From positions 1 through 64,000 of the forward strand of contig NZ_MBSO01000011.1 in the NCBI RefSeq assembly GCF_001695835.1: a DNA stretch of 64,000 nt. Direction: 5' to 3'. The stretch is from Ensifer sp. LC11. Its GTDB lineage: Bacteria; Pseudomonadota; Alphaproteobacteria; Rhizobiales; Rhizobiaceae. A program made the position numbers and the translations under genes. Shown here one piece after another: positions 1-8,227 of the stretch; positions within the stretch are counted from its first letter, which is position 1; every line of letters begins with the position of its first letter. The notes beneath the pieces are model-generated. The model was not told the origin of the DNA and searched no databases. It saw only the letters and a list, made by a program, of their open reading frames with translations.

Positions 1-63
1 AACCAGGCTGTCGAGCGTCACCATCTCGAGTGCGGTCTGTTCGGGAGCGGGTTTCTTCAACAT
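1..63 (-). CDS. IS1182-family-like transposase, N-terminal fragment
   Basis: An ATG at 63 opens a minus-strand frame that runs off the left edge, giving 21 residues that begin MLKKPAPEQTALEMVTLDSL. This opening, including the VTLDSLV stretch, resembles the N-terminus of IS1182/IS4-type transposases, where VPKDHLLRKID would normally follow. It lies only 95 bases from the end of dctM, so an insertion sequence probably abuts the TRAP permease genes. The terminal inverted repeat cannot be placed from this side. The call rests on recall of the family and on few residues, so it is moderate. Confidence 0.55.
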   Translation of the reverse strand, partial: MLKKPAPEQTALEMVTLDSLV

Positions 64-115
64 AACCCAGTGAATCAAAAACCCCCGGCAAACGCCAGAG
101 GTTTGTCAGCAGTCT

Positions 116-136
116 GGGCGGCCCGTGGGGCCGCCC
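116..136. terminator. GC-rich hairpin between transposase and dctM
   Basis: GGGCGGCCC at 116-124 and GGGCCGCCC at 128-136 form a perfect 9-bp stem with a 3-base loop. The T-rich run follows on the plus side, so terminator function for dctM, which is read on the minus strand, is only possible. Confidence 0.4.
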
Positions 137-158
137 TCTGTTTGTCTGTCAGTCTACC

Positions 159-1943
159 TTACTTGAACGAGGGCGGCTGGCTGAGGTCGTTTGACGGCGC
201 CGTTTGTGGTTGTGCGCCGCCGTTCTGGTCGGCCGGCTTCTGGTCGAGCGGACTGCCGCCTGGAAGCTGCAGACCACCGGGCAGGCCGAGGCCGCCGCCA
301 TTGTCGGGGAGGCCCAGGCCACCGCCGGCGCCGAAGCCGGGCACCTCGATCTTGATCGTGTTCGGATCGACGCCCGTGCCGGTTCCCTTGTAGTGCATGA
401 CCATCTGCGGGAACATGATTGTCAGCGCCACCATCAGGATCTGGATGCCGACGAAGGGCACGGCACCCCAGTAGATCTGCCCGGTCGTGACCGGCTGGAT
501 CGTCTTGCCGGTGATCTTGTCGAGATAGGGCACCCTGGCTGCGACCGAACGCAGATAGAAGAGCGCGAAGCCGAAGGGCGGATGCATGAAGCTCGTCTGC
601 ATGTTGATGCCGAGCAGAACGCCGAACCAGATGAGGTCGATGCCGAGTTTGTCGGCAGCCGGCGCCAAGAGCGGCACGATGATGAAGGCGAGTTCGAAGA
701 AGTCGAGGAAGAATGCCAGGAAGAAGACGAGCACGTTGACGGTGATCAGGAAGCCGGTTTCGCCGCCCGGCATCGCCGTCAAGAGGTGTTCGACCCAGAT
801 GTGGCCGTTGACGCCGTAGAAGGTCAGCGAGAAGACGCGTGCACCGATCAGGATGAACAGCACGAAGGCCGAAAGCCGGGTCGTTGCCGTCAACGCCCCG
901 CGCACCACGTTCATGGTCAAACGGCTCTTGGCCGCCGCCATGATCAAGGCACCGACGGCACCCATGGCGCCGCCCTCGGTCGGCGTCGCGATGCCCAAGA
1001 AGATGGTGCCGAGCACGAGGAAGATCAGCGCCAAGGGCGGGATCAGTACGATGATGACCTGCTGGGCAAGTCTCGACATCGCGTTGATCTTGAAGCCGCG
1101 GTCGATGAGCGCAACGACGTAGATGACAATGACGCCGACGGTGCCGCCGAGAATGTCGGCATTCTCGCCCTGGGTCGGGTAGAGGTAGACGTGCGCGGCA
1201 TAGGCGATGCCGACGGCCACAGCCAGCGCGACGGCGAGCGAGATGACGCCAGAGCCGAGCGTGCGGGCTTCCAGCGGCAAAGCCGGCATGGAGTCGCGCC
1301 TGATGAAGGTCATCAGCAGGATGTAGGCCATGTAGAGGCCGGTCAGCACCAGGCCCGGGATCAGCGCGCCGGCATACATGTCGCCGACCGACCGGCCGAG
1401 CTGGTCGGCAAGAACGATGAGCACGAGCGACGGCGGAATGATCTGGGCGAGCGTGCCGGAGGCGGCAATCACGCCCGAGGCAACCTTGCGGTCATAGCCG
1501 TAGCGCAGCATGATCGGCAGCGAGATCAGGCCCATGGCGATGACCGAGGCGGCAACGACGCCTGTCGTGGCCGCAAGCAGCGCGCCGACGAAGATGACCG
1601 CATAGGCGAGACCGCCGCGAATCGGGCCGAAGAGCTGGCCGATGGTGTCGAGCAGGTCTTCCGCCATGCCCGATTTCTCGAGCACGATCCCCATGAAGGT
1701 AAAGAAGGGGATGGCGAGCAATGTGTCGTTTGACATCACCCCCCAGAACCGGTCCGGCAATGCGTTGAGCAGCGGCCAGGAAAGGTTGATCGAATCGGAC
1801 AGCGGCGCGAGCTCGACGCCGATGATGAAGAAAAGCAAGCCGTTGGCGGCGAGCGAGAAGGCGACCGGGTATCCCAACAGAAGGAACACGATCAGCGACG
1901 CGAACATGATCGGCGCCAGGTTTTCAGCAATGAATTCGATCAT
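159..1943 (-). CDS. dctM: TRAP transporter large permease subunit (DctM)
   Basis: The 594-residue protein is hydrophobic almost throughout and matches the DctM family of the mannitol/chloroaromatic type. This subunit moves the substrate across the inner membrane using an ion gradient. It starts with a membrane segment (MIEFIAENLAPIMFASLIVF) and carries about a dozen or more segments. The last 55 to 60 residues form a Gly/Pro/Gln-rich soluble tail with GLGLP repeats, which DctM proteins usually lack. The start overlaps the dctQ stop by four bases (ATGA), so the two are translationally coupled. No substrate-binding dctP gene is present in the window, so the substrate cannot be named. Confidence 0.9.
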   Translation of the reverse strand: MIEFIAENLAPIMFASLIVFLLLGYPVAFSLAANGLLFFIIGVELAPLSDSINLSWPLLNALPDRFWGVMSNDTLLAIPFFTFMGIVLEKSGMAEDLLDTIGQLFGPIRGGLAYAVIFVGALLAATTGVVAASVIAMGLISLPIMLRYGYDRKVASGVIAASGTLAQIIPPSLVLIVLADQLGRSVGDMYAGALIPGLVLTGLYMAYILLMTFIRRDSMPALPLEARTLGSGVISLAVALAVAVGIAYAAHVYLYPTQGENADILGGTVGVIVIYVVALIDRGFKINAMSRLAQQVIIVLIPPLALIFLVLGTIFLGIATPTEGGAMGAVGALIMAAAKSRLTMNVVRGALTATTRLSAFVLFILIGARVFSLTFYGVNGHIWVEHLLTAMPGGETGFLITVNVLVFFLAFFLDFFELAFIIVPLLAPAADKLGIDLIWFGVLLGINMQTSFMHPPFGFALFYLRSVAARVPYLDKITGKTIQPVTTGQIYWGAVPFVGIQILMVALTIMFPQMVMHYKGTGTGVDPNTIKIEVPGFGAGGGLGLPDNGGGLGLPGGLQLPGGSPLDQKPADQNGGAQPQTAPSNDLSQPPSFK

Positions 1944-2515
1944 GGACGGGTCTCCGGAGACACGACATCGTCAAGCGGCGCATGGGTCGGCACATAGGGT
2001 GTCGGGTCCTCCATGTTGCCGGTCATGATCGCGATCTTCTTGATGATCTCCGACACGCCCTGAAACGCCAGCAGCAGGAAGCCGAAGAGCAGGATGGCCT
2101 TGGCCGGCCAGATGATCAGGCCGCCGGCTGAGGAGGAGACTTCGCCCGAGACGTAGGACATCTTCACGTAGGGGAAGAGGTAGTAGAGCACGAGCAGAAC
2201 GAAGGGCATCAGGAAGAAGAGATGCCCGAGCAGATCGATCCAGTGCTGCACGCGACGCGAAAACTGGCCGTAGACGACGTCGATACGGATGTGTTCGTTC
2301 TGGCTGAGCGTGTAGGCGGCGGCAAACATGAAGGCGGCGCCGAACAGGTACCATTGCGCCTCGAGCCAGGCGTTCGACGACATGTTGAAGATTTTTCGGA
2401 TGATGGCATTGCCGGCGCTGACCAGCACAGCGGCCAGAATGAACCAGGAAACGCTCTTTCCGATGAATTCCGTAATCGTGTCTATCAGTCGGCTGAAGCC
2501 GAGCAAAGCTCTCAT
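1940..2515 (-). CDS. dctQ: TRAP transporter small permease subunit (DctQ)
   Basis: The protein has 191 residues and four membrane segments, the pattern of DctQ, which partners DctM in TRAP carriers. The ATG at 2515 was chosen because GGAGGAAA precedes it at good spacing and because the longer open frame adds only an Arg-rich, non-homologous lead. The typical DctQ region with conserved Trp/Glu (NAWLEAQWYLFGAAFMFAAA) is present near residues 40-60. It is the first gene of a dctQM operon divergent from xynB. A binding protein usually sits next to such a pair; here the upstream neighbour is a glycosidase and the downstream neighbour a transposase. Confidence 0.9.
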   Translation of the reverse strand: MRALLGFSRLIDTITEFIGKSVSWFILAAVLVSAGNAIIRKIFNMSSNAWLEAQWYLFGAAFMFAAAYTLSQNEHIRIDVVYGQFSRRVQHWIDLLGHLFFLMPFVLLVLYYLFPYVKMSYVSGEVSSSAGGLIIWPAKAILLFGFLLLAFQGVSEIIKKIAIMTGNMEDPTPYVPTHAPLDDVVSPETRP

Positions 2516-2786
2516 CGATTTCCTCCCCGCGATGGCTTTTATGGTTGTTGTGCCAAGCACAGTCAGAGTGCCGATTTCAAGCGCGCGTTCAAGTCTGAGG
2601 CGCGATTTTCCCGTGTAGTTCGGTCGCCTCCGACTAAAGTTGAATGAAGCCTCCCAGCCTCTGCCCATTGTTTGTGCAATCCGGCTGTGGATGCCGTCGC
2701 GCCGCGGTAATCCGCCGTATTCAAAGGCACATCGGCCGCACGAATCGATGTGGAAAGCTGGCTACAAACGATGGGGCGGGTGATTT

Positions 2787-2802
2787 ACTGTAACGTTGCA
2801 GT
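2787..2802. promoter_or_regulatory. LacI/GalR-type operator in the dctQ-xynB intergenic region
   Basis: ACTGTAACGTTGCAGT is a palindrome with seven of eight base pairs and the central AACGTT typical of LacI-family operators. It lies about 60 bases before the xynB start, with a TATGAT box just after it at 2813-2818. The 345-base gap between dctQ (2515) and xynB (2861) holds no other recognised feature. No LacI-type gene is in the window, so the regulator would be encoded elsewhere. Confidence 0.5.
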
Positions 2803-2860
2803 CTTGAATTTGTATGATTTTTAAGGTCGGATGGCGCCGCAAAGGGAGGACGCTGAAACC

Positions 2861-4486
2861 ATGACCGCCACGATCCGCAATCCTATTCTGCCGGGCTTCA
2901 ATCCGGATCCTTCGATCTGCCGCGTCGGAGACGATTACTACATCGCGACCTCCACCTTCGAATGGTATCCGGGCGTGCAGATCCATCACTCGCGCGATCT
3001 CGTGAACTGGCGGCTGGTGCGTCGGCCGCTGGAGCGGGCAAGCCAGCTCGACATGCGCGGCAACCCTGATAGCTGCGGCGTCTGGGCGCCGTGCCTTTCC
3101 TTTGACGACGGGCTGTTCTGGCTGGTCTATACAGACGTCAAGCGTTTCGACGGCAACTTCAAGGACGCGCATAACTACATCGTCACCGCGGAAGCGATCG
3201 AGGCGACCTGGTCGGACCCGGCTTATGTCAATTCCTCCGGCTTCGACCCGTCGCTGTTTCATGACGACGACGGGCGCAAATGGTTCCTCAACATGCAGTG
3301 GAACCATCGCTCCGAAAGCTTCGGCGGCTCGCCGAAGCATCCGGCCTTCGACGGCATCCTGTTGCAGGAATGGGACGAGCGCACCCGCAAGCTGGTCGGT
3401 CCGGTGAAGAACATCTTCTCGGGCTCGCCGCTCGGCCTGGTCGAGGGGCCGCATCTCTTCAAAAAGAACGGCTGGTACTATCTGACCACCGCCGAAGGCG
3501 GTACCGGCTACGATCACGCTGTCACCATGGCGCGCTCGCGCAGCATCGACGGCCCCTACGAGATGCATCCGAACACCTATCTGATCACGTCGAAGGATCA
3601 CCCGGAAGCGCCGCTCCAGCGCGCCGGCCACGGGCAATATGTCGAGACGCCTGACGGTCAGGCCTACCACACGCATCTGACCGGCAGGCCGTTGCCGCCT
3701 GGGCGCCGCTGCACGCTCGGCCGCGAGACGGCGCTGCAGAAATGCGTCTGGCGTGACGATGGCTGGCTCTATCTGGAAAATGGCGGGCCGGTGCCGGACG
3801 TGCTGGTGCCGGCACCGAATGACGCCAAGAAAGTGCCAACACCAAGCGTCGTCGAAACCGATTTCGACAACACGGCACTGCCGGTCGACTTCCAGTGGCT
3901 GCGCACGCCTCAGCCAGAGCGGATCTTTTCGCTCGACGGGCGGCCAGGGCATCTCCGGCTCTTCGGGCGCGAGAGCATTGGCAGCTGGTTCGAGCAGGCG
4001 CTGGTGGCGCGTCGGCAGGAGCACCACTCGTTCCGCGCAGAAACGGCGGTCGATTTTGTGGCCGAAACCTATCAGCAAGTGGCGGGCCTCACGCATTACT
4101 ACAACCGCCACAAGTTCCATGCGCTCGGCGTCACCTGGCACGAAACGCTCGGGCGGTCGCTCACCATCCTGTCATGCCCCGGCGATTTCCCGCATGGCCG
4201 GCTGGAATTTCCTCTCGGCAGTGGCATCGCCATCCCGGAGGGACCGATCGAGCTTGCGATGGAGATCCGTGACAACGATCTGCAATTCCTTTGGCGTCCG
4301 GCTGGAGCAGGGGATTGGTCGTCGGCCGGTCCGGTTCTCGATGCGGGCGTCGTTTCAGACGAGGGCGGTCGCGGCGAGCACGGCTCGTTTACCGGCGCCT
4401 TCGCCGGCCTGTTCGCCTTCGACACATCGGGCGCGGGCAAGCCTGCCGATTTCGATCACTTTCGCTACGTTAATCTCGCTGAATAA
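2861..4486 (+). CDS. xynB: GH43 beta-xylosidase / alpha-L-arabinofuranosidase
   Basis: At 541 residues this is full length for glycoside hydrolase family 43 subfamily 11 enzymes, which release xylose from xylo-oligosaccharides. The catalytic triad is visible: the base Asp16 in FNPDPSICR, the pKa-tuning Asp129 in GFDPSLFHDDDG, and the general acid Glu195 in LVEGPHLFKK. The N-terminal five-bladed propeller is followed by the C-terminal beta-sandwich (from about residue 325). The start at 2861 has AAAGGGAGGA about ten bases upstream. There is no signal peptide, so it is a cytoplasmic enzyme for imported oligosaccharides. The operator upstream suggests sugar induction. The specificity between xyloside and arabinoside cannot be settled from sequence. 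Confidence 0.93.
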   Translation: MTATIRNPILPGFNPDPSICRVGDDYYIATSTFEWYPGVQIHHSRDLVNWRLVRRPLERASQLDMRGNPDSCGVWAPCLSFDDGLFWLVYTDVKRFDGNFKDAHNYIVTAEAIEATWSDPAYVNSSGFDPSLFHDDDGRKWFLNMQWNHRSESFGGSPKHPAFDGILLQEWDERTRKLVGPVKNIFSGSPLGLVEGPHLFKKNGWYYLTTAEGGTGYDHAVTMARSRSIDGPYEMHPNTYLITSKDHPEAPLQRAGHGQYVETPDGQAYHTHLTGRPLPPGRRCTLGRETALQKCVWRDDGWLYLENGGPVPDVLVPAPNDAKKVPTPSVVETDFDNTALPVDFQWLRTPQPERIFSLDGRPGHLRLFGRESIGSWFEQALVARRQEHHSFRAETAVDFVAETYQQVAGLTHYYNRHKFHALGVTWHETLGRSLTILSCPGDFPHGRLEFPLGSGIAIPEGPIELAMEIRDNDLQFLWRPAGAGDWSSAGPVLDAGVVSDEGGRGEHGSFTGAFAGLFAFDTSGAGKPADFDHFRYVNLAE

Positions 4487-4612
4487 CGGTCAATGTCTGT
4501 AATTAATGTCGAATAAGTATAAGATATCATTACGCATTTGTAATGTGGTGCTTCATATTCGGTTCAGGGAGCGGGGACTAATTTTCGGGTGAAGACAACG
4601 AAAGGACACCCG

Positions 4613-5014
4613 ATGAAACGTCTCCTGATCGCCCTGGTCGCCAGTTCCGTTCTGATCACACCGATGGCCGCGCTCGCACAGCCGGCGGGCTCCTTCGAGG
4701 TGGCGCAGAACTACGACCGAACCCGGCGCCCCGTCGATCGCGATGTCGATCGCCATATTGATCGTCGTGTGGATCGCCACGTCGACAGACACGTCACGAT
4801 CGAGAAGCGTGTGATTGTCAACAAGAAGGAACGCTGGGCGCGCGGCCATCGCCTGACGCCGGCCGAGCGCCGCCACATGGCCCAGGTGCGCGACTACCGT
4901 TACTACAGGCTGCGTCCGCCGCCGCGTGGCCAGCAGTGGGTGCGGTCCGGCAACGATTTCCTACTGATCAGCCTCGCGACCGGCGTCATCGTCGGGCTGG
5001 CGACGGCACGATAG
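4613..5014 (+). CDS. RcnB-family small periplasmic protein
   Basis: The 133-residue product starts MKRLLIALVASSVLITPM and has a signal peptide cleaved near AALAQP. A repeated charged stretch of VDRHVDRH type follows (about residues 40-62), and then the RcnB-like core with RGHRLTPAERR and VRDYRYYRLRPPPRGQQWVR, ending in a hydrophobic segment with GVIVGLA. RcnB of E. coli helps keep nickel and cobalt balance in the periplasm; whether this His/Arg/Asp-rich homologue binds metal is inference. The ATG at 4613 is preferred over one eight codons upstream because GAAAGGA precedes it and the signal peptide starts there. It stands alone. Confidence 0.8.
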   Translation: MKRLLIALVASSVLITPMAALAQPAGSFEVAQNYDRTRRPVDRDVDRHIDRRVDRHVDRHVTIEKRVIVNKKERWARGHRLTPAERRHMAQVRDYRYYRLRPPPRGQQWVRSGNDFLLISLATGVIVGLATAR

Positions 5015-5121
5015 GTATCATTTTCTGAAGGGGTGGCGGTTCGCCGCCCCTTGCCGCCGCCAGCCAAGACATCTCTATCATTCGGAGGATGCCGTGGACC
5101 ACTGGCATCAACCAGGACCTC

Positions 5122-5231
5122 CCTCATCTCTGTGCTTGTCACAGAGATCCAGCCGCCGTGCGTTGGCACGAAGCCTTCTCGCGCCGCCGACGCGGCGCGG
5201 CTGGATTCCTGTGACAAGCACAGGAATGAGG
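5122..5231. repeat. RIME-like intergenic palindromic repeat, copy A
   Basis: A left arm beginning CCTCATCTCTGTGCTTGTCA is mirrored by a right arm ending in CTGTGACAAGCACAGGAATG. The arms enclose a GC-rich core that contains a further short inverted repeat. A second copy with the same arms lies at 20379-20533. Both copies fall outside genes, as expected for the dispersed intergenic mosaic elements of rhizobia. Confidence 0.75.
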
Positions 5232-5260
5232 AAGGCGTTAGCGGCTGCTCGCCAACTACG

Positions 5261-5482
5261 TCAGCGGGCGTTGTTCGCCTGACGCGCTGCTACTGCCAAG
5301 GTTGACGAGTGCTCCCGCTCCCCAAACAGCAAACGCTCGACCGCGCCCATTGGCGTCAGTGTTTCTTCCTCCCCAGGTGCACCGCCAAGAAACGGATCGA
5401 ACATCGGCACCGGCCGCCCGGCGGCGTTGAGCGCCATGCACATGAAGCGCGGTCTACGCGGGGCGCGCGCAGCTTCTGCCAT
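5261..5482 (-). CDS. Small hypothetical protein coupled to the CobW gene
   Basis: A 73-residue frame starts at an ATG that overlaps the stop of the CobW gene by four bases (ATGA), the arrangement of translationally coupled genes. The product begins [20 protein letters not shown] and contains PVPMFDPFLGG followed by an acidic patch. No family is recognised. The coupling suggests a role linked to the zinc chaperone or at least co-expression under zinc limitation. It could also be a remnant of a longer gene. The 3' part runs close to repeat copy A. Confidence 0.5.
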   Translation of the reverse strand: MAEAARAPRRPRFMCMALNAAGRPVPMFDPFLGGAPGEEETLTPMGAVERLLFGEREHSSTLAVAARQANNAR

Positions 5483-6684
5483 CAGGCGGCCCGTGGCGAC
5501 CAGCTGGCGAAGGGGTCCGCAAGATCGTGCCAGCGCTCGGGACGGAAGGCCTCGTCGGCAATGAGGCAGGCGTCAAGCTCGGCGCGAAGCTCCGCCTCGT
5601 CCATCGGATCGGCGCCGATGAAGACGATCTCCTGCCGCCGATCGCCCCAGACCGGGTCGATGTAGCGACCGACCGCCGTCAGAAATCCGGGCTCGCGCGG
5701 CCATTGTTCCTGCGGCACGGCCGACCACCAGAGGCCCATCTTGCCGGTGCGCACGAGCGGGCCGGCCTGGCTGATCTCGCCGACATAGTGCGGGCGGGTC
5801 GCCAGCCAAAAGAAGCCTTTCGCTCTCAGCACGCCCGGCCAGGAACGGTTGAGGAAGGACTGGAAACGCGTGGGATCGAAGGGCCGGCGGGCGCGATAGA
5901 CGAAGGAGCGGATGCCGTATTCCTCGGTTTCCGGCACATGGTCCTTGAATCCATTCAACTCCTTGTACCAGAGCGGGTTCTGCTCGGCCTTGACGAGGTC
6001 GAAGCGGCCGGTTCCAAGCACGTCGCGAAGCCTGACCTTGCCGAAATCGGTTTCGATCAGTTGCGCATCCGGATTGAGGCCGACGATGATCTTGCGGGCG
6101 GCGTCCACCTGTTCCGGCGTCGCCGTGCCGATCTTGTTCAGGACGACAACGTCGGCGAACTCGATCTGCTCGACCAGCAGGTCAACGAGCGTGCGCGCGT
6201 CCTCTTCACCCGCCGTCTCGCCGCGGTCGGCGAGGAAATCGAGCGAGGAATAATCGGCCACGAGGTTTACGGCATCGACGACCGTCACCATCGTATCGAG
6301 GCGTGCGACATCGGCGAGACTTTCGCCGTCCTCGTCGCGAAAGTCGAAGGTGGTGGCAACGGGCAGGGGCTCGGAAATCCCGCTCGATTCGATCAGCAGA
6401 TAGTCGAAGCGGTTTTGTTCGGCGAGGTTGCGAACCTCCTTCAGGAGGTCGTCGCGCAGCGTGCAACAGATGCAGCCATTGGTCATTTCCACCAGTTGCT
6501 CTTCCGTGCGCGAAAGTCCGGCGCCACCATCGCGCACAAGCGCCGCGTCGATATTGACCTCGCTCATGTCGTTGACGATGACGGCCACGCGCAGGCCGTC
6601 GCGGTTGGAAAGCACGTGGTTGAGCAGGGTGGTCTTGCCGGCACCGAGGAAACCGGAGAGCACGGTAACGGGAAGCTTTTCCAT
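5482..6684 (-). CDS. CobW/COG0523-family GTPase, probable zinc chaperone
   Basis: The 400-residue protein has the G1 loop GFLGAGKTT at 11-19, the metal-binding CxCC motif at 71-74 (GCICC), the switch region with ESSGISEP near residue 98, and the NKxG-type guanine site (LNKIG, near 182). The C-terminal CobW domain carries [18 protein letters not shown]0523 GTPases deliver metals; those controlled by Zur supply zinc to client enzymes in scarcity. The neighbouring znu/zur genes and the Zur-box-like site 15 bases before its start support a zinc rather than a cobalt role. The gene is read on the minus strand with the small gene at 5261-5482 coupled to its end. Confidence 0.88.
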   Translation of the reverse strand: MEKLPVTVLSGFLGAGKTTLLNHVLSNRDGLRVAVIVNDMSEVNIDAALVRDGGAGLSRTEEQLVEMTNGCICCTLRDDLLKEVRNLAEQNRFDYLLIESSGISEPLPVATTFDFRDEDGESLADVARLDTMVTVVDAVNLVADYSSLDFLADRGETAGEEDARTLVDLLVEQIEFADVVVLNKIGTATPEQVDAARKIIVGLNPDAQLIETDFGKVRLRDVLGTGRFDLVKAEQNPLWYKELNGFKDHVPETEEYGIRSFVYRARRPFDPTRFQSFLNRSWPGVLRAKGFFWLATRPHYVGEISQAGPLVRTGKMGLWWSAVPQEQWPREPGFLTAVGRYIDPVWGDRRQEIVFIGADPMDEAELRAELDACLIADEAFRPERWHDLADPFASWSPRAA

Positions 6685-6698
6685 CGGGTGTTCCTGTA

Positions 6699-6713
6699 TG
6701 TTATATCGTTACG
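6699..6713 (-). promoter_or_regulatory. Zur-box-like site before the CobW gene
   Basis: TGTTATATCGTTACG agrees at 9 to 10 of 15 positions with each of the two palindromes in the znuA-znuC gap. Its own dyad symmetry is imperfect. The position just before the start codon fits repression of the CobW gene by zinc-loaded Zur. Confidence 0.5.
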
Positions 6714-6851
6714 GTTGTTGTTTCCAAAAAAGGCGAGCGTTGGGCTCGCCGTTGTGCGTGCGAAACTGGGTGCAAGCCGAGGTACGCCTCGATCTGCTGC
6801 TTAGCTGACTTCCGCTCGACGTTTCCGTGTGCGCCAGTCGACCACTCCGCT

Positions 6852-6947
6852 CGTCACCCTCGGGCTTGCCCCGAGGGTCCAGTCCCTACAGGCGCAGTGG
6901 GCGCAAAGCATTTGCTGCCCAACTCGGGTCAAGCCCGAGGATGACGG
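6852..6947. repeat. Long inverted repeat between the CobW gene and znuA
   Basis: The arm CGTCACCCTCGGGCTTGCCC at 6852 matches the reverse complement of the arm ending near 6947 at 22 of 24 positions, with about 45 bases between the arms. It looks like a mobile rhizobial palindromic element. It could form a large hairpin after znuA or before the CobW promoter. No second copy was noticed in this window. Confidence 0.7.
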
Positions 6948-7008
6948 AGAGAGGGGGCACTCCCATGGCCTAGCCAAGCGAACGCCCACCCCGTCTTGGG
7001 AGGACGGA

Positions 7009-8043
7009 TCAGCTGGCCGAGGAAAGGCAGGTCTTCAGCGACGTGCCGATGCCTTCCATCATCTGGAAATAGAGATCCGGGCCGGCCTCGAGCGTTCCGG
7101 CTTCCGGATCAAGTGTGCCGGATTTCGCCGGGGTTCCCTCGATCACCACGTTGATCAGCTTCTGTTCGAACTGTGGCTCGGCAAAGACGCAGGTTGCGCC
7201 CAGTTCCTTGATCTTGGCGTGGATCTGGGAAAGTCGGTCAGCGCCGGGCAGCACCTCGGGGCTCACGGTGATCGAGCCGGCGACCCGAACCTTGTAGCGG
7301 TGCTCGAAGTACTGATAGGCGTCGTGGAAGACCACGAAAGCCTTGTCCTTCACCGGCGCCACCGTCTCGGCGAGCTTCGCGTCGAGCGTGTCGAGCCGTT
7401 TGTTGAGTGCGTCGAGATTGGCCTTGTAGGCACCGGCATTGTCCGGATCGGCTTCGGTCAGCGTCTTTTCGATTTCGGCCGCCATCGCCTTGGCATTGAT
7501 TGGGTCGAGCCACATGTGCAGGTCGGTATCGCCATGGCCGTGGTCATCATGGCCATGATCGTGCCCGGCCGCAGCTTCCGGCGCTGCGGCGTGGTCATGC
7601 TCCGCTTCGCCCTCGGCATGCTTGTGGCCTTCTTCGTCATGACCTTCGTCGCCGTGGCTCTCTTCGCCATCGTCATGCGCTTCAAACGCACCGCCCTCGC
7701 GGAACTTCAGCTTTTCGATGCCTGGCGCTTCGCTGAGTTCCACCACCTTGGCGCCGCCCGAGAGTGCGTCGAGCGGCTTGTCGAGGAAGGCTTCGAGGCC
7801 TGGACCGACCCAGAAGACCACCTTGGCCGCCTGGAGGGCGGCGGCATTGGAAGGCTTCATATTGTAGGTGTGCGGGGAGGCGGCGCCCTCGACAATCAGC
7901 GACGGCTCACCGACGCCCTGCATGATCGAGGCGACGAGCGAGTGGATCGGCTTGATCGAAACCACCACATTGGGGCCGGCCGCCGCGGCGGGTGCGGCCA
8001 GAAGCATGGTGGAGGCAAAAAGCAGGGCGGATGTCGATTTCAT
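7009..8043 (-). CDS. znuA: High-affinity zinc ABC transporter, substrate-binding protein
   Basis: The 344-residue protein has a signal peptide (MKSTSALLFASTMLLAAPAA) and the cluster A-I fold of zinc-binding proteins. The likely zinc ligands are His34 in SIKPIHSLVA, a second His in SPHTYNMKPS at 58, His in the HMWLDP motif, and the acidic ligand further on. Between about 110 and 165 lies a His/Asp/Glu-rich loop typical of ZnuA, thought to scavenge zinc. The start at 8043 has GGAGAA upstream and begins the signal peptide. It is divergent from znuCB-zur and shares a control region holding two Zur boxes. Confidence 0.96.
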   Translation of the reverse strand: MKSTSALLFASTMLLAAPAAAAGPNVVVSIKPIHSLVASIMQGVGEPSLIVEGAASPHTYNMKPSNAAALQAAKVVFWVGPGLEAFLDKPLDALSGGAKVVELSEAPGIEKLKFREGGAFEAHDDGEESHGDEGHDEEGHKHAEGEAEHDHAAAPEAAAGHDHGHDDHGHGDTDLHMWLDPINAKAMAAEIEKTLTEADPDNAGAYKANLDALNKRLDTLDAKLAETVAPVKDKAFVVFHDAYQYFEHRYKVRVAGSITVSPEVLPGADRLSQIHAKIKELGATCVFAEPQFEQKLINVVIEGTPAKSGTLDPEAGTLEAGPDLYFQMMEGIGTSLKTCLSSAS

Positions 8044-8147
8044 CGGGTTCTCCGGGCTTGAATGACGCACCTGGCCGTTTCGACCAGGCACGCTGTCGGG
8101 CATGCAAGGCATCAATCCAACAGGCCGTTGATGACCTTGAAGCAATA

Positions 8148-8164
8148 ATGTAATGTTATTACAT
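8148..8164. promoter_or_regulatory. Zur box 1 (znuA side)
   Basis: ATGTAATGTTATTACAT is a palindrome with seven of eight arm pairs around position 8156. It matches the TGTAAT/ATTACA style of alphaproteobacterial Zur boxes and lies in the divergent znuA-znuC control region. Confidence 0.75.
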
Positions 8165-8170
8165 CAATTG

Positions 8171-8185
8171 CGTTATGCTATAACG
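8171..8185. promoter_or_regulatory. Zur box 2 (znuC side)
   Basis: CGTTATGCTATAACG is a second palindrome with six of seven arm pairs, centred 22 bases from box 1, about two helical turns. It would serve the znuC promoter, whose start codon is at 8228. Confidence 0.7.
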
Positions 8186-8227
8186 TGTGCGATAGCCAGT
8201 GGCAACCATCCAATCCGGAATTTTTTC

